Positions 28,709 through 38,983 of a stretch of 64,000 nucleotides of DNA are shown here, in pieces; positions within the stretch are counted from its first letter, which is position 1, and each line of letters starts with the position of its first letter. The position numbers were made by a program, and so were the translations under genes. Below the pieces are notes generated by a model. That model saw nothing but the letters and a program-made list of their open reading frames with translations, did no database searches and was not told where the DNA came from. The stretch is from assembly GCA_026214975.1 (NCBI GenBank), contig JAOBSW010001158.1, positions 1-64,000 of the forward strand, written 5' to 3'. The DNA is from Gentiana macrophylla (lineage: Eukaryota > Streptophyta > Magnoliopsida > Gentianales > Gentianaceae).

Positions 28709-29506
28709 CTACGGTGTAAATGGATTAACTAATTAAGAATTACCGAGAGAAAAGGGAGACATTAAAATAAGCAGAGGTGATTGCTGGCTTTGTCTGTGAT
28801 TCTGTCACCATATGTGTATAGGGATGGATGAGGAGGTTGGAGGGCACGTGACTCTTAATGATGTGCATAATTGCATTGTACTTTTTATGTTTATTTATAA
28901 AAAATTAGATAAAGATTCATTTGGTTAGAGTGGGTAATTCTGATGTTGAGAGTATTCATTACATTTAATAGTTGTATGTATGCACCGTATATAAAAAGAC
29001 AAAATAATTTTGTCTGTTTGTAAACGTGACACATCCGACACTTGTGTGTAATAGAGACTTTTGTTAAAAGTGTCATGATCAGATTATCATGATTGATTGT
29101 TCCATGTATATTAAAAGATGAATTTCTCTCACTTCACAGCCTAGCTAGGTTTTGGGATGAGATATCTCCTCTTATATGAGTTGATGAAGTCTCTCCTCTT
29201 ACATGAGTTTAAGCCTAGATGGATATTTTTCATGAATAAAATGTTTGGTGTTCCATAGAGAAAACGTGACACGGAATTCCATGTGCACGGAGAAATGTCA
29301 CATAGAAATCTATGTGCACCGAAAAAAGTCATAGAGACCTCTTTGTATATAGAGAAAATCCACATAATAATTTGTGATTATTCTTTGTGCATAAGGATTC
29401 TTGTGTATAAAAATAGATCTTTATGTGACTTTTCTATGTGCATAGCGATTTTTTTGTGCGCTACTATGTTGATCGAGAACGTTTCAATAGATCCTTTAAC
29501 ATCTTA
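28709..29506. other. Intergenic region without recognised genes
   Basis: AT-rich, with short frames only. About 29250-29460 has diffuse repetition of CTATGTGCA- and AGAGAAA-like words, but no clean unit can be defined. Confidence 0.45.
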
Positions 29507-29833
29507 GGTTGTGTCTGTTTTGCCAAGAGTTTTTTTTTGAGTTTTTTTACATCACATCACCAATAGTTTCTTACAATTCTTCCACCAATCAACTCTTCAA
29601 CTACATATAAAAAATATTAAATCATCTCTCATCATTATACTTTATCAACTTTATTATCTTTTTTACCATTATTTTATCCATTATTCTACGTTATTTCACC
29701 AATCATTTCATAATTTACACAAATTTCAAAAAAAAAAACATTTTAACTTTCTAATCATTACTTCAATCACTTTATCTAAAAAAAACCCCAAAAAAAACTC
29801 CAAAAAAAACTCCAACCCAAAACAAACACAACC
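29507..29833. mobile_element. PIF/Harbinger-type (Tourist-like) MITE
   Basis: This 327-bp AT-rich element has terminal inverted repeats GGTTGTGTCTGTTTTG and CAAAACAAACACAACC (one mismatch and a small gap). A 3-bp TTA lies on each side (29504-29506 and 29834-29836), the target duplication of the PIF/Harbinger group. There is no coding capacity. Confidence 0.8.
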
Positions 29834-30068
29834 TTATTAACTTCATATCTCTACAATTTCTTGGTTTTCACTAAGGTGTTGTTAACCGAAAATAAGTATA
29901 TACTCGCACTCGCAAGGGCCTCATCTAGCAACGGGAATCCTAACCGCCGTAGCTCCTCCCCTTGCCCCCGGGTATAAGAGGAGATGCATCACCCCACAAT
30001 TACCCTCCTCATTGATCATTACCTTCAATCCGTTTTTTTCGTCATTTTTTTAATTTTATTTAGGCCAG
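29834..30068. other. Short spacer with a CG-rich patch
   Basis: About 29920-30000 is GC-rich (CCGCCGTAGCTCCTCCCCTT region) and then becomes T-rich up to the LINE-like ATG. It may be the leader of the LINE fragment. Confidence 0.4.
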
Positions 30069-30131
30069 ATGATTTCATACCTCTGTTGGAATTGTCGGGG
30101 GCTCGGAAAGCCGGAAGCAAGTCTAACGTAT
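30069..30131 (+). pseudogene. LINE ORF2 (endonuclease start) fragment
   Basis: The frame begins MISYLCWNCRGLGKPEAS, the typical start of the AP-endonuclease domain of plant L1-type LINE ORF2 (SWNCRGLG). Homology is lost after about 20 residues and a stop follows at 30177. It is only a small relic. Confidence 0.7.
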
Positions 30132-30185
30132 GATGATGATGAACTTAAGAGCTTTAATCGTAAGGCCTCAGAGCAGTAAAACAAG

Positions 30186-30560
30186 GTTAATGCACATGTA
30201 GTTTGCTAGACAGAGGATACTGAAGTCAGTGCACATGCTTAGGGAGAGACATATTAGATCGAGTGTACAGAGGTCAATCCACATGCTTAAACAGAGACAT
30301 GTTAGACTAAAGGTATCAAAGTCAATGCACATGCTCAATGAGAGACATTCTAGAATGAGAACTGAGCTCAATGCACTTGCTCGGGTATACATACATGCTA
30401 GACAAAAGGTAATGAGGTCAATGCACATGCCCATGGAGAGGCATGTATGACCAAGGATATAGCGATCAATCCATATTCTTTGGAAGAGACATGATACACC
30501 GAAAGTATTGAGGTCAATGGACATGCTCGGGGAGAGACATAGCACGCTTTCATTAGCCTC
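30186..30560. repeat. Degenerate 48-bp minisatellite
   Basis: The word GTCAATGCACATGCT recurs at 30225, 30273, 30321, 30367, 30417, 30465 and 30513. Spacings are 48 except 46 then 50 around the fourth copy; a shortened unit starts at 30186. Because 48 is divisible by 3, an antisense frame of 125 codons stays open with a repeated 16-residue pattern (CLSxxMxIDxxTFxL). No known protein resembles it. Confidence 0.85.
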
Positions 30561-32226
30561 GAGGTACCTGCAAAAAAGGCTTGTAACTAGGTGGTATTAT
30601 CTACGGGAAGCTAATCCATCGCTTATGTTAGTATTTAAGGTAGATTTGTAGGTACTTCACAGTAAAGAGTATGCTTATGTAAAGCGTAAGTAAGCATACA
30701 TGGTAAATGACGACGATGTTAGTTTATATAGGCGATGGATTGCTATGTACTGATGAGAACGATGCAATCATGGGATGAATATATGTAACGTGGGAGGGGA
30801 TAACAGAAACCTATCTATGATTTGTCACAATATGCATAATGAACTCTATAACTTCTGCGAGAGTAAAATGAATGTGTTTGACTAAGTCATTATCGAGCTT
30901 AATGACTCATTGAGGTCTCGAGTGAAGGGTTGAGACAATTCAGCGCACTCGTCGACGGTACCTGAGCATGTCCATTACCATGAGAAATGATCCGAAGTAC
31001 CAACACAACAAATGTTGAGACTGGGACATGCCAATGGCCTCAAATGGTCTGACTATATAGTTTATGAGCCCTTCAAGGACTGTCTAAAACGAGCGGTAAG
31101 GCCTGGAGCTCTCTAAAATGTTATCGATGGGGTCCCGTATGCCTCGAGCCCATATCATATATACACACACATATATCAATCTCCATTATTAATACCATCA
31201 ACGTCATCAATAATTTTAGATGATTGATATGTCTTAAATGATACTCATTCCATATGTGATGTAGTTATCAAAATCACTCATGTTAAAGAAATTAGCAAAT
31301 TCATCGACTTTAAGAATGAAATGACTAAAAAGCCATCGGTGTAATTAATGTAACATTTTTTTTTATCTCTCATATTGTAATAAATAAATGTAAGACATAT
31401 AAAAGTATAATGAGGTAGTTGTCAAAAGCACGCTTATTAAGAATGTGATTTAATGCTATGACTTTAAGGATCCCTATGATACAATGAATGCAGTCTTCTT
31501 TTTAACCTCTTACCTAGTATTAAATAAAGGTAAAGTAGAAAAATTAGTAATAAATGATGATTTGAAAAATATTCTGCCTCAGTTATTTTAGAACAAAACA
31601 TTTTGACAGCTGACTCAGTTATTTTAAAACGGAGAAAGTACCACAAAAAAGAAAATGATACTACCTCGTATAAAATGGAAGAAATAATTTTGGACTACAT
31701 TTTACTTAAAACTAACACAACAAAAAGTTGGAGGGTTGTTGTGTGCTTGGGTGAGAGAGGATTGACTTAATTTTTGGGAGGAGGTTGTGGGTGGATTTTT
31801 ATGATGCGGGTAGTTGGGAAATTTTGCATCATATTATTTGCATGTATGACAAATGTGTGAAGCATATAATGGTTGTATGCAACAATGTAAAAGACCTTTT
31901 TTTTTCAGTAGAATATTTCTCATTTCTCCTTCCTTTATTGTCACTCTCTCGATAATATATAGATTGTACTTTTTTTTCCCTTATTTTTTTATATTTATAA
32001 TAAGGAGTTAATTCATAAAAGGTGTTTGTCTTTAGAAGATTAAGTGAAAAGATTCTTTCCTAGGCTTATGATAGTCATTACGGTCCAAAATTAAGTCAAT
32101 TATTATGGTTACATCTCTAATGACTTTGCATGTGATCATTTATATATAAAAAACTGTAATCCGTATTTCTTTCTTTTTTTTTTTTTTTTTTAATCAATGC
32201 TTATCAAGTTCCCTGTGACCAGTATT
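30561..32226. other. Intergenic region without recognised genes
   Basis: Moderately AT-rich. The words GGTAAATGACGACGATG and ATGTACTGATGAGAACGATG suggest old low-copy repeats at 30600-30800. CA/TA alternations lie at 31158-31180. Only short frames occur. Confidence 0.4.
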
Positions 32227-32228
32227 TA

Positions 32229-32506
32229 CTATTCCTTCGGTTCTTTATTATCTGTCACGTTTGAGAAAAAAACACACAAATTAGAAAAATGAGTAATTAT
32301 ATTAACTTTCGTTAAAAAATTCTAAAATGTATAATGGTGTCATGAATATGAAAGATTGATTGGTTGAATTAGCCTAGAAAGTTGAAAAGTAATATTAAAA
32401 AACGGAAAGATTATTAAAATATGTATTAGAAATGTAACCACGAAAGATTAAAAGAAAATTTTTATCTTGACAACTCTGACAATTAAATAGAAATGGAAGG
32501 AAGGAG
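32229..32506. mobile_element. Stowaway-like MITE
   Basis: About 278 bp with ends CTATTCCTTCGGTTC and GAAGGAAGGAG, imperfect inverted repeats of the CTCCCTCC type, each flanked by TA (32227-32228 and 32507-32508). This fits Tc1/mariner-derived Stowaway elements. Ends are diverged. Confidence 0.6.
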
Positions 32507-32706
32507 TATATTATAGAAAGTTCTATGCATCTTTGGGAATAACACTACCTTACCAAGTTGTTAACCTTTGAAAATATCCCATCTATCATATTGTTTATGT
32601 ATAATTAATCTGCTCATATTATTCTCACATCTTTCAAAAAAATAAAGAATTTTTTTTTAACTTAATGAAGTTTTACCCGAAAAGTTTTTGTTTGGTATAT
32701 TCACAT

Positions 32707-33332
32707 CTATGATGCACCGATACTTCAATCTGGTCGCCGTGCGTCGTGTCCGACACAAGACACGACACAACACGTTCCAACACGCTCCGACATCGTGTCC
32801 AACACGTGTCGGTTGATTAAATTAATATTATTTAAAATTTAAATATCCGACACGCTTCCGACAAACTGTCGACAATCCCCGACACGGCACCGACACTCCC
32901 GAACCCAATTTTTTAAATTTTTTCTTCATTTAAGTTTTCTTCAATGAAAACGTTAAAATATAACGATTTTTTATTTATATAATAATTAATAATACGCCGT
33001 ATCAAGTTTATATGTTTTTTTGTTGATAAACAATCATTTTTATAATTTGTAATATTTTGAAAGTCAATCACAATTTCTTTTGGCATCGTATAAAGGTCGA
33101 ATATCTATTCTAGATATTCATAGAGTTTATGTAATACCTATCTTATTTTGTCTAGTGATTTGAGATGTTTACGATTTTTTTTTGTTTGGGAATTTTATTT
33201 ACATTATATATATATATATATATATATACAGACATAACGTATCGACGGCGTGTCAAGTTCTTAAATTTTAAAATTAGTCGTATCGTCGTGTCCGTGTCGT
33301 ATGTGCGACGTGTTCGTGTCTGTGCAACATAG
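32707..33332. mobile_element. Non-autonomous DNA transposon with 8-bp target duplication (hAT-like)
   Basis: The 626-bp element starts CTATGATGCACCGATAC and ends (reverse complement) CTATGTTGCACAGACAC. ATTCACAT is found directly on both sides (32699-32706 and 33333-33340). The 8-bp duplication suggests hAT; a Mutator relative cannot be excluded. Both subterminal zones are rich in CGTGTCG/CGACACG words and the middle is AT-rich. There is no coding frame. Confidence 0.8.
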
Positions 33333-33660
33333 ATTCACATACACCAAATTGACAGGTTAAAAATATATATTTTAAGGTTAAAGGTTATAAATGACTGTTT
33401 TTGATCTAAAATGAAGAAAAATAGCGAAAAAAAGATAGTGGTGAGAAGGAATAACGCGCGTATTACTACGTGTTCGCTACAACCAAACGTAATGAACACA
33501 ATGTAAGAATGTCGCATTTTTATTCTTCTCAACCATTATTTTTTTCCTCGTCATTTTTACCATTTTCAGATCTTTTTTATCCTTCGGCTTACTACTTTCT
33601 ATATTTTATCACATAGATGTATTCGAATATGCATTTAACGCATCCAATCACTTTCGTTTT

Positions 33661-33736
33661 ACCAACCCCCCCTCCCCACCTCAACCCCCACCCCACCCCC
33701 ACCCCTCTCGTTTTTTTTTTTTTTTTTTTTTTTTTC
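33661..33736. repeat. C-rich then T-rich low-complexity tract
   Basis: A run of CCCACCCC words is followed by more than 25 Ts. It lies about 220 bp upstream of the DRM-like gene. Confidence 0.9.
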
Positions 33737-33957
33737 CGTTTGTTTTTGTTTTGGAGAAAGTTCGATATGATTCTTAAGAAAATAAATAAATAAAGGAAAA
33801 AGGAAGTAAACGACAAAGATAGAAATGATAGGTCAAAATATGTCAACACCGCTATCCATATTCCTCCATTTTATCCCAATCAATTAAAGCCAAAGCAACA
33901 CTCCCATTCATTCACTGCTCTGAAACTAGTACACTACTACTAGTCTACTACTACGCC

Positions 33958-34301
33958 ATGAGTTTGCTCGATAAGCTCTGGGATGACACCGTTGCCGGCC
34001 CACGCCCCGATTCCGGTCTCGGAAAGCTCAGGAAATACCACACCTTTAGCTCCCGATCTAACTCCAGCGGCAAGGAATCATCGGACATTAATTGGAGTCG
34101 GAGACCACCACCACCACCACCACCGGGAGATGATGCTGTGAAGGTAACAAGAAGATCACCGGGAGGAGGTGATGTCCAAGTGCCGCGGGTGGAAGAGAGG
34201 CATATGATCTGTACCGCCGCCTCCGGAGGAGAACGGAGTCCTTTTTGTATGAGAAAGCAAATGGGATTGGACCCCATAGCCCTCCTCCTCCTTACTTGTG
34301 A
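33958..34301 (+). CDS. Dormancy/auxin-associated (DRM1/ARP) family protein, frame apparently broken
   Basis: The family comprises small plant proteins linked to dormancy, auxin repression and stress; biochemical function is unknown. The start MSLLDKLWDDTVAGPRPDSG and then LGKLRKYHTFSSR are diagnostic, followed by a P-rich patch and AVKVTR. From there the initial frame (open to 34308) loses similarity, whereas a second frame reads REAYDLYRRLRRRTES and then YEKANGIGPHSPPPPY, the expected C-terminus, ending at 34299-34301. One indel between about 34150 and 34185 (GGGAGGAGG...GCCGCGGG region) would explain this. Usual length of 110-140 aa agrees with the interval of about 114 codons. It is either a real frameshift or a consensus error. 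Confidence 0.8.
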
Positions 34302-34685
34302 CTTGTGAGACTTGTGAGTAGGTTTGATGATGTTATGTTTGTGTTTGTGTAACTGTGTTTCTTTTGATTGAATGTATACGTATATATTTCGTTTAGTTTG
34401 GCTCTTCATTTTGCAATTTTTGCTGATGATGTTCTCTTTGAAAGAGCTCTTTTCTGTTGTATATTTAAGATGTTAAAAATAAAAAATATAAATATCATTT
34501 GTATCCTCAATCACCTCTTCATTTGTAGTATGCCCCCCCACCAGATCATCCATTTTCTGCATAACTTGGGTTCCATAGAATAACGATTATCATGGAAAAA
34601 TGTCAATTCATTGTTACATTTAAGGGTGCAACTCTCTGCAATGGAAATTTTCTCGGTTATTACCGCCTCGGCCCCCCTGAAGGAA
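34302..34685. other. Convergent 3' flanks of the DRM-like and NDUFAF5-like genes
   Basis: AT-rich interval expected to contain both 3' UTRs. No other feature was recognised. Confidence 0.5.
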
Positions 34686-37600
34686 TTAAACGGATGATTC
34701 ATCACTGCCAAACTGCTTTTGGAGGTCTTTAAAGGACACAGTAGCTGAACCCCGTCTCTTCGGTTTCTGTTGAGAATCGTGTTCTTTCCACCCCGTCATA
34801 TATATCACCTATTTAATAATATTAATCAACCCAATACATCATACATTGCTGCGGAAATGAAAACAAAGAGGTTTGAACATAAGACATATATCTTGTACTG
34901 TGATGATGAGATTGTACTGAATCACAATCTCTCCTATAATCACCTGATACGTAGCCGGGATGGAGCCATCTTCTGCTGCAAACATTGAATCATAAACAGC
35001 AGCTGTTGCTAGAGCCGTTTCTCTCTTCAATATCTACGATTATTATGATTAACACGTCGAGAACTTATTAAAATAAACAGTGTCATATATTACCCAAAAA
35101 AAAAAGAATATAAAGTGATGAGCCCAATGAGTTGCAGAAAATATGACACCTTACTACTTTGGAAAAGCGCATTGGTTTCTCCCATGGCACGAAGATGATC
35201 TATCAGATCCATAGCTACCTCACAAAACACACCAATAACGAGTTTCAACGAATTTGAGGACAAGAACATGAAGGTCGTTGAGATACCCAAAGAGGAAAAA
35301 TCACTCACAGTTTCTGTATCGAACAGTGTATTCATCGACATCTACACTAGGAAGTGCAAAGCCTGCTCGAGTCAGCAAATTTCCTGCATCCCTCACCTAT
35401 ACGATACAAAACGTGCCTTCTTAGATCTTTCAAAACGAAGGTAGGTAAAAACAAACACAGATGTGTAAAGGATATACCTGTGCCAATGGTGATAAGCGTG
35501 GGCTTATGCCTCCTTCACGTTCCATCTGTGCTACGGTGCACGCAATTCGCAGCTCCCTATAAAAATATTCAAGTTTTGGGAGAGGCACCAATATGTATAT
35601 TAACCAATAATATAACTGCTGTGTATTAGAATGAGTAATCAGACTTTAATGTTTCTCCCCCGAAAATAGCTGCAAGAAAAAGGCCATCAGGCTTCAAAGC
35701 CAATCTACTCTGCAGCGAAAACACGGATAATATTGAAAGAACGAAAGGAATAAATCGTAGGTGATATTTAGCCAAGAAACATAAAAGCCCACCTGTATCA
35801 TTGCTCCAGGAAGATCATTCGTCCAGTGGAGTCCCAAGCTACTGATGATTAGATCTACAGAACTTCATTACAAATTTGAAACTCGTTAAGTTGTGTATTT
35901 CACTCATTCAGACATCATAAATGATTCATTCACTTCATTTTAAGGTGTCGTCAAGCATACCTCTCTTTGATGGGCAAGAACTCTTCATCTCCAACTATAT
36001 AAGTTGTTTCTAGATCTTCATCGGTTAAGTTTTTTTCAGAATCTTGACAAGATTTAAGCATGTCCTTCGAGGTGTCCATCATGATTAGCTTCTCAATGCC
36101 ACCTAATCACAATTACGATGCAGCCCAAAAATTCAAAAATCACAGATGGTTGAGAGAAAGAAAATAAAGTAAGACGGCCCAAGCTACAATTTCATTAGGT
36201 CCCAGGTTCAGAATTACAATTAGCAGTTGTTAGACGAGTAGTTCTAATACACTTCTGCAGATTACTCCAAACAACCCGATACTTGTTTACAGTGCTGACT
36301 CCTAAGACTAACTAAGTCTATGGTTGCATTTTTGCTGTAAATTCAAAACAACATTTAGGGAGAGATTATGCAGCTCTTTTAGATGTTTGCAAGTGCAGAT
36401 AATTGCATATTGATGGAAGAAAACGTCAGGTTGCGGCATAAATTGAAATCAAAAAAAGGTCTTCTTTTTTAGTTGAAGCAGCCCAAGCACATGCATATTC
36501 TGTGTTTCTACTGCAACAAGTATAAGAAAGATAACAAAACAATTACTCTTCTATGGAAGATAAAATAAGAACCAACCATGGAGACAAAATGACAAAAACA
36601 CGACGCCAAATCATAATAGAGCCTAAAGTTTAGGTGAAATACTATATGAAGATCAAAAGGCTAACAAACAAAACAAAATTAAAAACAAGCATATTAAGTG
36701 CTCAAAGTAGAACAACACACCGCGCCCACATAACAAACGCCTAATAGCTGCCAGAGAACCACCCATGCACAAAGCAGTGGAAAAAGTTCTTTTACAATCC
36801 TGCAAAGACAAAAGGCATAAAGTTCCTAAGCAAAAAAGAGATCAAACTGCTTTCTCAAGAGGAAAACCGTAGTGTCTTAGAATAAGTGGAAACTATTGGA
36901 TATGTTGGAAAAAAAACCGTTTTTACTGCAAGTAATGCTAACCTAGTGTCCAAATAACTTCCTCATAGCATCAGCTGCAATGGTCATGCGTCTAAAAGCC
37001 GTTCATGTATCAAAGGACTCATGGAACCTTCGGTTGTTAGAACTAATAACCTGATTTAATTGTTTTATGTTCATTTCTCATTACATAACTGTGAATAAGC
37101 GAGAACTACACAAACAATGCTCTTTCTTATCTGTCCCTAAAAAGTACATTTAAGAATTCTTTTTGTGTGTGAAGAAAATGGCCCAAGACAACTGGTTTTT
37201 CAAAGCACCTGTCTTACGCTAAGCAAATAAATAACAGTTTTGACAGTCCCAAAACAATCTACTTGTTACTTGTTAGCACGATACTGCTATTTTTGTTAAA
37301 CAACAGGGGGAAATCAAACAAGCAGCAAAGGAACAAATAATACACATAAGAGTTTGGAAAAAGCAAAACAAGCCATAAAACATATATGCAAATGAAAGCA
37401 AATTGAAAAGGCAACAGTACCTCCAAACGATCCAGTAGATTCTCAGCCACTGTGTCAACTAGTGAATCCTTTTGCCTCATCAACCACGCAGCTCGATCCC
37501 TCTGCCATTTTAAAGAAGAAAAATAAATACATTCATCAAGAAATTTTGCCTTAAAAACTATTTCACTAATAAATATATCAGTACTGAACTGGAAAAGAAA

Positions 37601-37833
37601 TTCTTAACATCAACATATTCAAAACTTGGAAAACTTCTTGAGTTAACAAATGCCACTGTCAAGATCATTAAGAATTACTCAACTTGTTTACGCTTGAGAT
37701 CACGATCGAAAATTCTGAGCTTGGAGCTCTGCACAGCTTCATCACCACCTTCGGTGCTGAAAAATGTTGGTCCAATGTACCTTCGCACAAGGCGATCCCG
37801 GCAAAAATCCCTTCGTAATGAGACTGCCCTCAT
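34686..37833 (-). CDS. NDUFAF5: NDUFAF5-like putative methyltransferase, mitochondrial complex I assembly
   Basis: In animals NDUFAF5 hydroxylates an arginine of NDUFS7 during early complex I assembly; plants carry a homologue (At1g22800 type) with a SAM-methyltransferase fold. Eleven coding exons: 37684-37833, 37421-37501, 36721-36799, 35961-36102, 35793-35862, 35645-35709, 35478-35556, 35309-35396, 35150-35214, 34944-35033 and 34686-34808. All phases join and give 343 aa, the family size. Landmarks: an Arg-rich N-terminus beginning [10 protein letters not shown], suiting a mitochondrial presequence; [16 protein letters not shown]; the plant form of motif [78 protein letters not shown] near the end. 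Splice sites are GT..AG throughout. Appears intact. Confidence 0.94.
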
Positions 37834-38286
37834 GCTTTCAAAAGCAGAAGCTACAATCTGTAACGAGAAATAGAGTGTGGTACATAAACGGTGGTCCTGA
37901 CTAGTGACAGTTCAGAATAGCTGAACGATTCATCAATCAAATGGCAAATTATCAACAAGAGCAATAGGTCTGCGCTATTATTAAAAGGTGCATGTAAAGT
38001 ATTGATCATAAACAGGTACCGGAAACAGAAATTTGAAACAAAAATCACGTGCTTGAGTATATAATGATGAACTAAATCTACTTTGAGCTAAACAACTATC
38101 AAAATAATTTAGAATAAGCTGTATTCATCTAGGAGTGTAAGTGAAATTTAAACATTTATAAAGCTGAAATTCAGATGAACCAGGTGTTCTACACCTTGAG
38201 AAAAAAAAATTATAAAAAGAAAATGGGCAAACATAGGACAACTGTAGCAGAAGAGAATTATGGGGTTTAGGAAAAGAGAGACTCAC

Positions 38287-38440
38287 CGAGGAGAGGACTA
38301 CAGTCTACAGAGGTGGCTGTGCCGTGGAGGGGCAAGAATGAAACAGGGAAACCGGTTGAGCACTGAAAAGTCGATGGAACAACGGTGTGGCAGCTGAAAT
38401 CCGGTGGCGCGTGAATCTTGTTTCCCTCAAATAAAACAAA
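38287..38440 (-). promoter_or_regulatory. Probable non-coding first exon and promoter of the NDUFAF5-like gene
   Basis: A good donor (CG|GTGAGT on the minus strand) lies at 38286-38287, and the acceptor TTACAG lies 24 bases before the chosen ATG at 37833. The sequence upstream of the donor is GC-richer than its surroundings and has an in-frame TAG, so it is likely 5' UTR. Confidence 0.5.
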
Positions 38441-38662
38441 AGGAAATTTAATAGTAAAAAAAAAAAAACTGATAAAAGTTTATTTAAAATAAGTAGGCAA
38501 AAAAAACAAAAATAGTGCCCTTTGTTATAAAATACTCCAGCAATATACATCCTGGATATACGTGATATAACTATTGCTATAAATATAATACATAATACGT
38601 GGACATCCATTGGATGATATACATCTTGGATACGATGTAGTTGTGAAGGAAATTAAATACAG

Positions 38663-38783
38663 TAATGATTTCCATTTGAGGAGTTATCTAGTGTAGATGA
38701 TTTTGATTATCTGATTTCAAGCAGGTTTAAACTATAATGTCCAGAATCATTCACGCAGTACAACTCCTCAAATGGAGTCATTA
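38663..38783. mobile_element. Small MITE-like inverted-repeat element
   Basis: Its ends are TAATGATTTCCATTTGAGGA and TCCTCAAATGGAGTCATTA, near-perfect complements. The middle (AGATGATTTTGATTATC...CCAGAATCATTCACGC) resembles the hairpin at 28633-28708, so both may belong to one family. Confidence 0.7.
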
Positions 38784-38867
38784 GACAAGAACTTCCCGTC
38801 GACAAAAACCACGTGTAAACTGGTGACTAAGCTTGTGCCGCCTCACTTGGCCGACTTAGCCATCTAT

Positions 38868-38981
38868 ATATAGTGAAATTTTAAAATACAACCGTTGTAG
38901 GAAGGTTTTACCAAGTGACATACATTACAACCATTCATTTCTAACATCCTACAATGGTTGTATTTTAAAATTTCACTATAT
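38868..38981. repeat. 114-bp hairpin with arms of about 36 bp
   Basis: The left arm runs ATATAGTGAAATTTTAAAAT followed by ACAACCGTTGTAGGA; the right arm is its complement with one or two mismatches. A third partial copy of the GTAGGAAGGTTGTAA word follows at 39008. It could be a MITE or give a folded transcript. Confidence 0.8.
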
Positions 38982-38983
38982 GA

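Noticed and set aside
33592..33849. 85-codon minus-strand frame with a poly-Lys run
   Set aside because: It is driven by the poly-T and C-rich tract; low complexity, no domain.
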